Shown here in pieces: positions 1-8,840 of a stretch of DNA of 64,000 nucleotides (the first letter of the stretch is position 1; the number at the start of each line of letters is the position of its first letter). The notes below the pieces were generated by a model, which made no database searches, was not told the origin of the DNA, and saw only the letters and a list, made by a program, of their open reading frames with translations. Position numbers and translations under genes: made by a program. Origin of the DNA: Microbacteriaceae bacterium VKM Ac-2855 (GTDB lineage Bacteria; Actinomycetota; Actinomycetes; Actinomycetales; Microbacteriaceae); NCBI GenBank assembly GCA_013204985.1, contig JABMLG010000003.1, positions 62,001 through 126,000 of the forward strand, in the 5' to 3' direction.

Positions 1-15
1 CGAAAACGACAGCGC
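1..15. repeat. Edge fragment of a hairpin repeat
   Basis: The first 15 bases (CGAAAACGACAGCGC) equal the reverse complement of the outer left arm of the hairpin repeats at 15568 and 16085. This is probably the end of a third copy cut by the window edge, placed just beyond the pdxY stop. The sequence match is seen; membership of the family is inferred from 15 bases only. Confidence 0.4.
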
Positions 16-34
16 GGCGCAAGGGGGAGCCGAG

Positions 35-895
35 TCAGCGCACCTGCTGGGCCGTGAACTGCATCCGCGGGTGGGCGTAGAACTCCTGCGCCTCGATGAG
101 CTGCAGTTCGCGTTCGCCCGAGCGGTGCGTCAGATCGATCAGGTCGAAAACGCTGGAGGCGGTCCGCTCCAGCGCCACCGCGGCCTCCCCGGTCTCGCGG
201 TAGTGCGCGGCGAAGAGCGCCGCGGTCACGTCGCCCGAGCCGTTCGCCTTGAACGGCAGGTACGGCGTGCGCACGATCCAGCCGCCGGCGTCGTCGACCG
301 CGAGCATCTCGATGCTGTCCGGATCGCGGTCGGGCCGCTCGACGCTCGTCACGAGAACGGTCGAGGGGCCCATCGCCCGAGCGAGATCGACGGATGCGAG
401 GGTCGACTCGAGCGTCGACGGTTCGGTGCCGGTGAGGTAGCCGAGCTCGAACTGGTTGGGGGTGATGATGTCGGCGACGGGCACGACCCGATCGCGCAGC
501 AGCTCGGGGATCTCCGGCGCGACGAAGCAGCCGGACTTGGCGTTGCCCATCACGGGGTCGCAGGCGTAGAGAGCCGTCGGGTTCGCGGCCTTGACCCGCT
601 GCACGGCGTCGATGATCACGTCACCGATGCCCGTACCGCCCTGATAGCCCGAGAGCACGACGTCGATCTGCGGCAGAACGCCGCGCTCCTCGATGCCGAG
701 GATGACGTCGTGCACCTCCTCGGGCGAGATGAGTGAACCCCGCCAGGCGCCGTAGCCGGTGTGATTCGAGAAGTTCACCGTGTGCACGGGCAGCACCTCG
801 GCGCCGATGCGCTGCAAGGGGAAGACGGCCGCGGAGTTTCCGACATGACCGTAGGCGACGGCCGACTGGATGGAGAGGATCTTCACGATGTCCAT
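35..895 (-). CDS. pdxY: Pyridoxal kinase PdxY
   Basis: A 286-residue protein of the ribokinase-like fold that phosphorylates pyridoxal with ATP in cytoplasmic vitamin B6 salvage. Family landmarks are visible: an N-terminal [15 protein letters not shown] segment (6-20), CDPVMG (112-117), ITPNQFE (144-150) and the anion-hole/catalytic stretch KANGSGD (216-222), whose last Asp is the expected catalytic base. Length is usual for PdxY (about 285). The ATG at 895 has a GGAGG a few bases upstream. The next gene on the same strand, a hydrolase at 950-1777, lies upstream with a 54-bp gap, so the two may be cotranscribed. Nothing is broken or missing. Confidence 0.93.
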   Translation of the reverse strand: MDIVKILSIQSAVAYGHVGNSAAVFPLQRIGAEVLPVHTVNFSNHTGYGAWRGSLISPEEVHDVILGIEERGVLPQIDVVLSGYQGGTGIGDVIIDAVQRVKAANPTALYACDPVMGNAKSGCFVAPEIPELLRDRVVPVADIITPNQFELGYLTGTEPSTLESTLASVDLARAMGPSTVLVTSVERPDRDPDSIEMLAVDDAGGWIVRTPYLPFKANGSGDVTAALFAAHYRETGEAAVALERTASSVFDLIDLTHRSGERELQLIEAQEFYAHPRMQFTAQQVR

Positions 896-949
896 GATCC
901 TCCATCCGTCGGCCGCCGCCCAGCGGTGCCCGGGCGGCTTGTGCGCGGG

Positions 950-1820
<871 letters not shown>

Positions 1821-1838
1821 GTCGATGGCTCTACACGA

Positions 1839-1854
1839 GAGAACGCGCGTTCTC
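1839..1854. promoter_or_regulatory. TetR operator 2
   Basis: A 16-bp palindrome, GAGAACGCGCGTTCTC, shares the GAGAACG half-site with operator 1. The two centres are 36 bp apart. It lies 27 bp upstream of the tetR start and so probably mediates autorepression. Confidence 0.85.
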
Positions 1855-1881
1855 AGCGCAAGGGGATGAGGTGACGAGCGG

Positions 1882-2448
1882 ATGACCGATTCGCGGACGG
1901 AGCACGAACGCATCGTCGAGGTGGCGGATCGCCTGTTCTACGGTCGCGGGATCCAGGCGGTGGGTATGGACGCGGTGCGGACCGCCGCGGGTGTGCCGCT
2001 GAAGCGCCTCTACGCGGAGTTCCCCTCCAAGGACGCCCTTCTCATCGAGGTGCTGCACCACCGTTCGGGTGTCTGGGATGCGGGTATCGCGGCAGCGGCG
2101 GCGGATGCGGCGACGCCGCGCGCGAAACTGCTCGCGGTGTACGACTTCCTCGACGACTGGTTCCGCACCGACGATTTCCGAGGCTGCGGCTTCATCAACG
2201 CGTTCGGGGAGCTGGGGGCGGCGTCGCCGGCCGTTGCAGCGGTGGCCCACGACCAGAAGCAGTCCTTCCAGCGCTACGTGGCGCAGCTCGTCGCCGAGCT
2301 CGGCGCCCCGGCCGTGCTCGGGGCCCAGCTCGCGATCCTGGCGGAGGGCGCCCAGACGACCGCCGCCATCAGCGGGCATCCGGACGCCGCCGCCCACGCG
2401 CGCGCCGCGGCCGAGACGCTGATCGACGTGGCCGTCGGCTCGAGCTAA
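1882..2448 (+). CDS. TetR-family repressor
   Basis: A 188-residue TetR regulator. The N-terminal helix-turn-helix spans roughly residues 29-48 (MDAVRTAAGVPLKRLYAEF), a canonical TetR DNA-recognition pattern; the rest is a helical ligand-binding domain with an Asp/Gly-rich middle and no recognisable ligand motif. It is divergent from the alpha/beta hydrolase at 950-1777, and two palindromic operators lie in the 104-bp gap, so autoregulation plus control of the hydrolase is the simple reading. Its stop overlaps the convergent marR stop by 4 nt. Inducer unknown. Confidence 0.9.
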   Translation: MTDSRTEHERIVEVADRLFYGRGIQAVGMDAVRTAAGVPLKRLYAEFPSKDALLIEVLHHRSGVWDAGIAAAAADAATPRAKLLAVYDFLDDWFRTDDFRGCGFINAFGELGAASPAVAAVAHDQKQSFQRYVAQLVAELGAPAVLGAQLAILAEGAQTTAAISGHPDAAAHARAAAETLIDVAVGSS

Positions 2449-2894
2449 GCGCCGTCGCGCAACGAGCGGGTCATCCGCGTCAGAGTGCTGAAGGCGGCCG
2501 ATCGTTCCGCCGGTGTCAGTTCGCCGAGCATCCGCTCTTCGACCGCGCGGACGGCGGCGCTCGCCGCCGCGAGGCTCGCGCGTCCACGGGCGGTGAGCTG
2601 GGTCGGTAGCGCCTTGCCGACCGGCGCCTGCGCCGGACGGCTGACGTAGCCGTCGCGCTCGAGTGCCTGCAGCAACACGTTCATCGATTGCCGGGTCACG
2701 AACGCTCCGCGCGCGAGTTCGGAGTTGGACGAGCCCGGGCGTTGCGCGAGCAGTTCGAGGCACGAGTAGTGCGTCACCGTCATCCCGAGGGGTCGCAGGG
2801 CGTCCTCCATCGCGGTGCGGAGGGCGCTCGCCGCCTCCTTCAGCAGGTAGCCGAGCGACGTCTGCAGGTCGATTCCGGTGCCGCCTTGACTCAT
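2445..2894 (-). CDS. MarR-family regulator
   Basis: A 149-residue MarR-type winged-helix protein with a dimerisation helix near residues 15-35, the recognition region around 55-80 (SNSELARGAFVTRQSMNVLL) and a wing ending near residue 95. I chose the ATG at 2894 rather than the longer frame from 2981. The upstream extension would be translated from the operator region and does not look like MarR sequence. The start codon overlaps an inverted repeat (2893-2910), with a second one at 2921-2939, suggesting autorepression. The divergent neighbour is the VOC gene at 2984, whose promoter would share these operators. Confidence 0.88.
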   Translation of the reverse strand: MSQGGTGIDLQTSLGYLLKEAASALRTAMEDALRPLGMTVTHYSCLELLAQRPGSSNSELARGAFVTRQSMNVLLQALERDGYVSRPAQAPVGKALPTQLTARGRASLAAASAAVRAVEERMLGELTPAERSAAFSTLTRMTRSLRDGA

Positions 2895-2910
2895 GTCAGT
2901 ATTCTGACAT
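2893..2910. promoter_or_regulatory. MarR operator 1 over the marR start
   Basis: Inverted repeat TGTCAG-N4-CTGACA lies directly on the marR start codon. With the second site downstream it forms a pair in the gap between marR and the divergent VOC gene, typical of MarR autorepression. Confidence 0.8.
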
Positions 2911-2920
2911 AGGTTGGTCT

Positions 2921-2939
2921 GTGTCAGAGAGACTGACAC
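2921..2939. promoter_or_regulatory. MarR operator 2
   Basis: Inverted repeat GTGTCAG-N5-CTGACAC repeats the TGTCAG half-site of operator 1 with one extra spacer base, 45 bp before the VOC start at 2984. Confidence 0.78.
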
Positions 2940-2983
2940 GCGTTTCGGCGAAAGCCACGACTCCGAGAACGAGGAATCCACCC

Positions 2984-3352
2984 ATGCCCGTCACCGGCCC
3001 CGACTTCATCTCCCTCCAAGTCCGCGACCTCGCCGCGTCGCAGGCGTTCTATGAGCAGTACCTCGGCCTCGTCCGCGCGCCGGCGGGCCCGCCGCACGCC
3101 GTGGTCTTCGGCACCCAGCCGGTGGCGTTCGCGCTCCGCGACATCGTTCCCGGTACGGATCTCGACTCCGTCGCTCAGCCCGGGATCGGCGCGGCGATCT
3201 GGTTGCACGCCACCGACGTGCAGGCGATCCACGACGCGCTCGCGGCCGACGGCCTCCCCATCGTGTCGGCGCCGATCGATGGGCCGTTCGGTCGCACGTT
3301 CACCTTCGCAGACCCGGACGGGTACCGGATCACGCTGCACGACCGCGCCTAG
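2984..3352 (+). CDS. VOC (glyoxalase/bleomycin-resistance) family protein
   Basis: A 122-residue vicinal-oxygen-chelate protein. It opens with FISLQVRDLAASQAFYEQYL and closes with the typical RTFTFADPDGYRITLHD, i.e. two beta-alpha-beta-beta-beta units and a metal-ligand Glu/His pattern in loose form. I chose the ATG at 2984 because the frame upstream runs antisense through marR. It is divergent from marR, with two MarR operators between, so it is the likely regulated target. The substrate cannot be told from sequence; such proteins range from glyoxalases to antibiotic-binding proteins. Confidence 0.85.
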   Translation: MPVTGPDFISLQVRDLAASQAFYEQYLGLVRAPAGPPHAVVFGTQPVAFALRDIVPGTDLDSVAQPGIGAAIWLHATDVQAIHDALAADGLPIVSAPIDGPFGRTFTFADPDGYRITLHDRA

Positions 3353-3414
3353 GAGCACGAGCGGGCGGGCTCCCGTCGTGCCGCCCGTCGGCGCCGCGAT
3401 ACGGTGTTCTCTCG

Positions 3415-3446
3415 GCACCGCATCCGCAGCGCACCGCATCCGCAGC
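3415..3446 (+). repeat. 16-bp tandem duplication in a 5' leader
   Basis: Two exact tandem copies of GCACCGCATCCGCAGC (3415-3430, 3431-3446) lie between a TACGGT -10-like hexamer (3400-3405) and the AAGGAG site (3461-3466) of the DUF808 gene, so they would be in its transcript leader. No function is evident. Confidence 0.75.
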
Positions 3447-3471
3447 GCACCCGCACCCTCAAGGAGCCCCC

Positions 3472-4365
3472 ATGTCCGTCGGCCTTCTCGCCGTCGTCGA
3501 TGACATCCTCACGGCCGCGCTCAAAGCGAGCGCCAAGACCGCCGGTGTCGTGATCGACGATGCCGCCGTGACTCCGCAGTACGTGCAGGGGCTCACACCG
3601 GCGCGCGAGCTGCCGGTCGTCTGGCGTATCGCGCTCGGCAGCCTGGTGAACAAGTTCGTGATCATCATCCCGATCGCGCTGCTTCTTTCGGCGTTCGCGC
3701 CCGTGGTGCTGCCGTTCCTGCTCATCATCGGCGGCACGTACCTGTGCTTCGAGGGGGCGGAGAAGGTCACCGAGTGGTTCGGGGTGCACCACGGCGAGGA
3801 GGAGTCGGAGGCGCGCGACGAGAAGAAGCTGGTGTTCGGCGCGATTCGCACCGACCTCATCCTGAGCACCGAGATCATGCTGATCGCGCTCGACAGTCTC
3901 GACACCGACCTCGGGATCTGGATGACTCTCGGCGCCCTGCTGGTGATCGGGCTCGGGATGACCGCGCTCGTCTACGGCGCGGTCGCCCTGCTGGTGAAGC
4001 TCGACGACATCGGGCTCGGCATGATGAAGAACCCGGCCCGCAACGTGCGGCGTACTGGTGCGCGGATCGTGGCGGCGATGCCGATGGTGTTCCGCGTCAT
4101 CAGCGTCATCGGCACGGTCGCCATGCTCTGGGTCGGCGGCCACCTGGTGATCGCGAACCTGGCCGAGACCTTCTGGCACGGTCCGTACGACGTGCTGCAC
4201 GCCATCACGCACGCGGTGGAGGCGGCGGGCCCGGTCGTGGTCTGGATCGCGGACACCGCGACCTCGCTCGTCTTCGGTCTCGTGCTGGGGATGATCGTCG
4301 TCGGAATCGTTCTCGGCATCGGGCGCCTGCGCGGCAGCCGCACGCACGCCGACGCCGCGCACTGA
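3472..4365 (+). CDS. DUF808 (YedI-like) inner-membrane protein
   Basis: A 297-residue integral membrane protein of the DUF808/YedI family, function unknown. The N-terminus (GLLAVVDDILTAALKASAKT) and the central FEGAEKVTEWF plus KKLVFGAIRTDLILSTEI segments are family hallmarks. Hydrophobic stretches lie near residues 60-85, 135-170, 200-225 and 260-285. An AAGGAG sits 5 nt before the ATG. It stands alone on the plus strand; the next gene begins 205 bp downstream. Length matches the family. Confidence 0.85.
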   Translation: MSVGLLAVVDDILTAALKASAKTAGVVIDDAAVTPQYVQGLTPARELPVVWRIALGSLVNKFVIIIPIALLLSAFAPVVLPFLLIIGGTYLCFEGAEKVTEWFGVHHGEEESEARDEKKLVFGAIRTDLILSTEIMLIALDSLDTDLGIWMTLGALLVIGLGMTALVYGAVALLVKLDDIGLGMMKNPARNVRRTGARIVAAMPMVFRVISVIGTVAMLWVGGHLVIANLAETFWHGPYDVLHAITHAVEAAGPVVVWIADTATSLVFGLVLGMIVVGIVLGIGRLRGSRTHADAAH

Positions 4366-4570
4366 CGCCGGGCGCTGACGCGGGTTCCGGTCGGTCTCGC
4401 TTTCGCGGTCGATGCTGCAGAACCGGGGCCGGTGCGGATTCGCGGTGGATGCGGCAGAACCGGCGGACGGGGCCCTGGCTCCGAGCACGACGCGTGCTGT
4501 GAGCAGAACGGCGCGCGCCGCGGCGGGAGCATCCGTAGAGTCGGCGCCACAACGATCGTGGAGGAACGCG

Positions 4571-5269
4571 ATGGAACTGCTCTTCGTACACGGTGCGCTG
4601 GTGCGCGACGGCGACTGGTGGTGGCGTCCGGCGGCGCAGCTGCTGCACGAACGCACGGGCATCCGCAGTCGCGCCGTGCCCCTGCCGTCGTGCGGCGAGG
4701 GGCGCGAACGCGGCGGGCTGACAGCGGATGCGGCCGCGCTGCGTCACGAACTCGACCGGGCCGGGTCGGCGATCGTGGTGGGGCACTCCTACGGCGGCAC
4801 CGTCATCGCCGAAGCCGGCTCGCACCCCGCGATCGCTCACCTGCTGTACATCTCGTCGTACCTGCCCGACGTCGGCCAGGCGCAGGGCGCGATCATGAGC
4901 GGCGAGAGCGATCCGGTGGCGATCCGCGATGCGGGCGACGGCACTCTCGCCGTCGACGGCTACGGCGCGATGTCGTTCGCGGCCCGCTTCGTGCAGGACG
5001 CGGATGCCGACACGCAGCGTGAGGCCTGGCGCCGCGTGACGGCGCAGGACGCCCGCGCCTTCACCACGCCGACCACCGCCGCCGGCTGGCAGGGTGTCGA
5101 TTCGACCTACCTCGTCTGCGCCGACGACCGCAGCACCTCCGTCGAGCTGCAGCGCTTCCACGCGCGTCGAGCGACGCGCTCCGTAGAGCTGCCGACCGGA
5201 CACCACCCGTTCCTCTCGCGGCCCGATCTCGTCGTCCCCGAACTCGAGGCACTGCTGCGCGTCGGCTGA
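4571..5269 (+). CDS. Alpha/beta hydrolase
   Basis: A 232-residue alpha/beta hydrolase of the small salicylate-esterase-like group. The strand-1 VHGA motif (6-9), the nucleophile elbow GHSYGG (71-76, Ser73) and a C-terminal GHHPFLSRPDLV (His211/212) make up the triad region. The ATG at 4571 has GGAGG 8 nt upstream; a longer in-frame reading from 4412 has no such site and is Arg-rich shadow sequence. It ends in a convergent arrangement with the basic protein gene at 5341-5700. Substrate unknown. Confidence 0.82.
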   Translation: MELLFVHGALVRDGDWWWRPAAQLLHERTGIRSRAVPLPSCGEGRERGGLTADAAALRHELDRAGSAIVVGHSYGGTVIAEAGSHPAIAHLLYISSYLPDVGQAQGAIMSGESDPVAIRDAGDGTLAVDGYGAMSFAARFVQDADADTQREAWRRVTAQDARAFTTPTTAAGWQGVDSTYLVCADDRSTSVELQRFHARRATRSVELPTGHHPFLSRPDLVVPELEALLRVG

Positions 5270-5340
5270 GTCTTCCGTGAACACGTGTTCGCTCGGCGGA
5301 TTGCTCCACCCCCGTGACGGGAGCCGGAGGTCTGCTGTTC

Positions 5341-5700
5341 CTAGGGCTCCTGGTGCTCGCCCGCGGGCAGCGGCGGGGTCAGGTCGGGCGTGACGTGCGG
5401 GTCGGTGGCCGCGACCGTCGGCAGCGGCGGGGTCAGGTCGGGCTGCGTGTCCGGGTCGGCGTTCACCGTGGTGGCGGCGGAGACGGCGGCGGCGTGCTGC
5501 TCGCGCGCGCTCGCCTGCTTCGCGCTCAACTTCTGCGTCTTCTTCGCGAGCGAAGCGGCCTGCTTGCGCAGCTTCTTGCTCGAACTCTTCACCGCATCGT
5601 GGGCCTTCTGCACCGACTTCTCGGCCTTGGCCAGCGCCTTCTTCGCGCGCTTCTCGGCTGCTTTCGTGCTGGAACTCTTCGTGCTGCTCTTCTGGGTCAT
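5341..5700 (-). CDS. Small Lys/Ala-rich basic protein
   Basis: A 119-residue protein with no recognised family. Residues 1-65 are dominated by Lys, Ala and Ser (KAAEKRAKKALAKAEKSVQK) and would form a charged helix or coiled coil, resembling the basic tails of histone-H1-like or Lsr2-associated proteins. Residues 80-119 contain the octapeptide PDLTPPLP twice, encoded by a 22-bp DNA repeat (near 5368 and 5414). No signal peptide or membrane segment is seen. A GGAGG site precedes the ATG at 5700. Nucleic-acid or envelope association is only a guess from charge. Confidence 0.7.
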   Translation of the reverse strand: MTQKSSTKSSSTKAAEKRAKKALAKAEKSVQKAHDAVKSSSKKLRKQAASLAKKTQKLSAKQASAREQHAAAVSAATTVNADPDTQPDLTPPLPTVAATDPHVTPDLTPPLPAGEHQEP

Positions 5701-5828
5701 CGTCGTCCTCCGCTCGCCGACCCGATCAGGCCGTCCCCCAACGGTAGTGAGGGTCGGGCGACGAGAACGTGATCAGCGGCGAAGACGGACGGACATCCCA
5801 GGATCGATGAGCGATTGCGTACCTCGCG

Positions 5829-7166
5829 CTAGCGATCTGCGCCCTCGCGCTGGTATCGCAGCACGCCGGGGATCCGGCCGCGATCGCTGAGCCTCTCACC
5901 GCGGGCGAACCGGGCCCATAGGGCGCGCATCCGCCGCCCTTCGGCGTCGAGTTCCGCCCAGCTCGCACCGGCGACGAGCTCGGCGTCGGCCCAGGTCTGT
6001 TCGTCGCCGAAGAGCAGCGGCAGATCGATCATGTGCGCCGAACCCCAGGGGTTGCCCGGCGCCGACCACGAGAGCAGGTAGCGGTGCGCTCGACCGCCCG
6101 CTCGGGCGTGGCGGCGGGCGAAGCGTCGGGCGGAGCGTCCGTAGACGGCGGCGGTGAGGATCGTCACGAGGGCCGGCGCGAGTGCGGTGCCGAGACGACC
6201 GAGCGGATGCACGAGCGCGGGCACGAACAGTCGCGCCTCCTGCGCGGTGTGACCGATCAGGACGTCGATGTGCGGCGCGTTCGCGTCTGCCGCGGCGTCG
6301 GCGTCACGCTCGGCGGGCAAGGGGGCGTGACCGAAGCGGGTGCCGAACGGCATCGCGGCCTTGAGCCCGAACGGGACGAGCCCGAGCCGAGCGAGCCCGG
6401 CGGTCGCGGCCGACTCGGCGGCCACCAGGTCATCGACGGATGCGGATGCCGGGACCGTGGCGGCCGCTCGACCGAGCGCGGCGCTCATCCGCTCGCGACC
6501 GCGCGCGATGCCCAGGGGAGCACTCTGCAGGATCGCCCGGCTGAACAGTTCCTGTGCCTCGGGCAGCGTCATCAGCTTGGCGATCGCATCCGCACCGGCC
6601 GACTGACCGAAGGCGGTGATGCGCCGCGGGTCGCCGCCGAATGCCGCGATGTTGCGCCGGACCCAGCGGAACGCTGCGAGCTGGTCGAGCAGGCCGAGAT
6701 TCGCGGGGCGGCCCGGGGTGCCGCCGGCGTAGCCGAAGAGGCCGAGCCGGTAGGTGATGGTGACGACGATGACGCGCTGCTCGGCGACGAGGGCGGCCGG
6801 GTCCATGATCGGCACGTCGCCCGCGCCGATCGTGTACGAGCCGCCGTGGATCCACACCATCACGGGCAGGCGCTCGTCGGAGTCGATGCTGCTCGGGACG
6901 GTGACCGAGAGGCGCTGGCAGTGCTCATCCGCCGTCGCGTCTCCGAGGGCGCTGCCGAGCATCCGCTGCATCATCGGGGACGGCTCCTGCGGGCACGGCG
7001 CCGACCACTGCGTGGCGTCGACGGGCTCGTGGTGGTCCGGCACGGGCCGGGGCTCGCCGTAGCGCTCGGCCGAGGCGTAGCGGATGCCCGTGTACCGGTT
7101 CGCGGCGCCGTCGCGCCGGCCGAGGAGGGGGCCGCAGGGAGGGGTGACGAGCGGTTCGACGGGCAC
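5829..7166 (-). CDS. Type-B carboxylesterase
   Basis: A 445-residue carboxylesterase/para-nitrobenzyl-esterase-like enzyme. It shows the early GPLLGRRDGAANRYTGIRYA segment (12-31), the oxyanion HGGSY (107-111), GDPRRITAFGQSAGAD with nucleophile Ser189 (178-193) and a C-terminal region with SWSAPGNPWGSAHMIDLPL. I chose GTG at 7166, because upstream the frame runs antisense through the LuxR gene. A TACGAT hexamer lies exactly 6 nt before that GTG, the leaderless arrangement seen repeatedly here. Slightly shorter than the usual 480-500 residues. Physiological ester unknown. Confidence 0.85.
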   Translation of the reverse strand: MPVEPLVTPPCGPLLGRRDGAANRYTGIRYASAERYGEPRPVPDHHEPVDATQWSAPCPQEPSPMMQRMLGSALGDATADEHCQRLSVTVPSSIDSDERLPVMVWIHGGSYTIGAGDVPIMDPAALVAEQRVIVVTITYRLGLFGYAGGTPGRPANLGLLDQLAAFRWVRRNIAAFGGDPRRITAFGQSAGADAIAKLMTLPEAQELFSRAILQSAPLGIARGRERMSAALGRAAATVPASASVDDLVAAESAATAGLARLGLVPFGLKAAMPFGTRFGHAPLPAERDADAAADANAPHIDVLIGHTAQEARLFVPALVHPLGRLGTALAPALVTILTAAVYGRSARRFARRHARAGGRAHRYLLSWSAPGNPWGSAHMIDLPLLFGDEQTWADAELVAGASWAELDAEGRRMRALWARFARGERLSDRGRIPGVLRYQREGADR

Positions 7167-7244
7167 CGGTCGATCGTAGGCGCGTGTCGCTGAGCGCGGG
7201 CGGTGCGGCGCGTTCGCTCGGCCGGCGCGGGCGGTGCGGCCACG

Positions 7245-7290
7245 GTCAAAGAAACGGCAACCCGTGAGAGCGGGTTGCCGTTTCTTTGAC
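7245..7290 (-). terminator. Perfect 20-bp stem terminator
   Basis: Arms 7245-7264 and 7271-7290 are perfectly complementary over 20 bp with a 6-nt loop. It begins 22 nt beyond the stop of the minus-strand LuxR gene and separates it from the esterase gene. The AAAGAAA/TTTCTTT ends could provide the weak U-run for either strand. Confidence 0.85.
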
Positions 7291-7312
7291 GCGGCCCGAA
7301 CGCGTGCCGCGT

Positions 7313-8113
7313 CTAGCGCGAGAGCCCGACCAGCTCGGCCCGGGTGCTCGCGCCGACCTTGCGCAGCAGGTTCGAGACGTGGAACTTGACGGTGTTCTCG
7401 GTGATGCCGAGCGTCGTCGCGATGGCGCGGTTGCGGGCGCCCGAGCCGAGCAGGCGCAGCACCTCGCGCTCGCGCTCGCTGAGCGAGGCGGCCACCTCGA
7501 GCGGCTCCGGCTCGGCCGGCGGGTCCAGCGGCAGGGTGACCGACAGCTCCGAACCCCAGCCGGCCGTCGCCGCCACCGCGAAGCTGCCGTTGAGCACGGT
7601 CACCCGCTCCACGATCGGGCGCAGGCCGTCGTCGTGCGCGGTGAGGTCGCCCGAGCCGTCGTCGCGGATGCCGATCAGCAGGTTCAGCCCGTCGCAGTCC
7701 CACTGGATGCGCACCCGGCGGGCGCTGCCCCCGTCGAGCATCGCGAGCACCGCGCTGCGCACGATGGCGCGTGCCGCGTGCGCGACGTCGCCGGGCAGTG
7801 CGCGGCCGGTGACCGGCGGCTCGATGAACTGCACCTCGAGATCGCCGAAACGCATCAGCGGGCGCAGATCGTTCTGCAGCCGGGCGAACGCTCCGACGAC
7901 GGGCTCGAGTCGCGCACTCTCGTCGCGGTCCGTATCCGTTCGCAGGGCGACCATCGCGGTCGCTGCGATGTCGATCGCCAGCGCGCGGGCGGCGCGATCG
8001 TCGAGTCGGGATGAGCGCAGCGTCGCCAGGATCGACTCGAGCGTGAGCGCGTGACGGTCGTCGAGCTCGGCGAGGGCACGGGCGTGGGCGGCGACGAGGG
8101 AGCGATCCGACAT
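7313..8113 (-). CDS. HATPase-like/LuxR-HTH transcription regulator
   Basis: A 266-residue protein with two visible parts. Residues about 105-196 resemble a histidine-kinase ATPase domain: a helix like the N-box region, then LLIGIRDDGSGDL (145-157) as a G1/D-box and GWGSELSVTLPL (185-196) at the end. Residues 208-263 are a LuxR/NarL helix-turn-helix (LSEREREVL, GARNRAIATTLGITENTVKFHVSN). There is no receiver domain and no phospho-acceptor motif. It is divergent from hxlB, and two tandem 18-bp sites lie between. A TAGGCT hexamer 6 nt before the ATG suggests a leaderless message. It probably controls the formaldehyde-fixing hxlBA pair; the ligand or signal is unknown. Confidence 0.82.
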   Translation of the reverse strand: MSDRSLVAAHARALAELDDRHALTLESILATLRSSRLDDRAARALAIDIAATAMVALRTDTDRDESARLEPVVGAFARLQNDLRPLMRFGDLEVQFIEPPVTGRALPGDVAHAARAIVRSAVLAMLDGGSARRVRIQWDCDGLNLLIGIRDDGSGDLTAHDDGLRPIVERVTVLNGSFAVAATAGWGSELSVTLPLDPPAEPEPLEVAASLSEREREVLRLLGSGARNRAIATTLGITENTVKFHVSNLLRKVGASTRAELVGLSR

Positions 8114-8121
8114 CCCCGCAG

Positions 8122-8157
8122 CCTACCCGCACGGATAGGCCTACCCGAACGAGTAGT
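8122..8157. promoter_or_regulatory. Two tandem 18-bp operator-like sites
   Basis: Sites 8122-8139 (CCTACCCGCACGGATAGG) and 8140-8157 (CCTACCCGAACGAGTAGT) are adjacent with an exact 18-bp period. Each is an imperfect inverted repeat of CCTACCCG. The first overlaps the TAGGCT -10 of the divergent LuxR gene. This placement suggests binding by the neighbouring HATPase-LuxR protein, repressing itself and controlling hxlB. Confidence 0.75.
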
Positions 8158-8212
8158 CCACCCCGTCGGGCGGGCAGCCGCGCCTGGGCTCTTCGAGGGG
8201 CAGGCTGACGGT

Positions 8213-8782
8213 ATGCACGCTCCGACACTCGACACCGCCGCCGCCCTCCGCCTGATCGCGGCCGAACTCGACGGCGTCGTCGCCGCGATCGATCCGGCCG
8301 GGCTCGACGCCGTCGCGGAGTCGATCGTCGTCGCGGATCGCGTGTTCGTGCACGGCGCCGGCCGTTCGGGGCTGGCGCTGCAGATGACCGCCATGCGCCT
8401 GATGCACCTCGGCCTCACCGTGCACGTCGTCGGCGAGGTGACCGCTCCCGCGATCGGCGCGGGCGATCTGCTGCTCACGGCCAGCGGATCCGGCACCACC
8501 GGCGGCATCGTCCGCGCGGCGCAGACGGCGGCGGATGCGGGCGCCCGCGTCGCCGTGCTGACCACCGACGGCACCGCTCCACTCGCGCAGCTCGCGCACC
8601 ACGTGATCGTGGTGCCCGCGGCGGGCAAGCTCGACCGCTCGGCGACCGCCTCCGCCCAGTACGCCGGCAGCCTCTTCGAGCAGGCGGTCGGCCTGATCGG
8701 CGACGCGCTCTTCCACGCGCTGTGGCAGCGCAGCGGGCGCACGGCGGACGAGCTGTGGCCGCGGCACGCCAACATCGAATGA
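8213..8782 (+). CDS. hxlB: 6-phospho-3-hexuloisomerase
   Basis: A 189-residue SIS-domain isomerase that converts hexulose-6-phosphate to fructose-6-phosphate in the ribulose-monophosphate pathway. The sugar-phosphate sites VHGAGRSG (46-53) and LTASGSGTTGGIV (88-100) are intact. Length fits the family (about 185). It is followed 58 bp later by hxlA, the preceding enzyme of the pathway, which makes the assignment secure. I chose the ATG at 8213; the longer frame overlaps the divergent regulator. Expression is probably under the adjacent LuxR-type protein. Confidence 0.92.
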   Translation: MHAPTLDTAAALRLIAAELDGVVAAIDPAGLDAVAESIVVADRVFVHGAGRSGLALQMTAMRLMHLGLTVHVVGEVTAPAIGAGDLLLTASGSGTTGGIVRAAQTAADAGARVAVLTTDGTAPLAQLAHHVIVVPAAGKLDRSATASAQYAGSLFEQAVGLIGDALFHALWQRSGRTADELWPRHANIE

Positions 8783-8840
8783 CCCGGCCCCGCCCCTCCA
8801 CTCTTTCCTCTCCACCCATCACCACAGAAAGCAGAACCTC

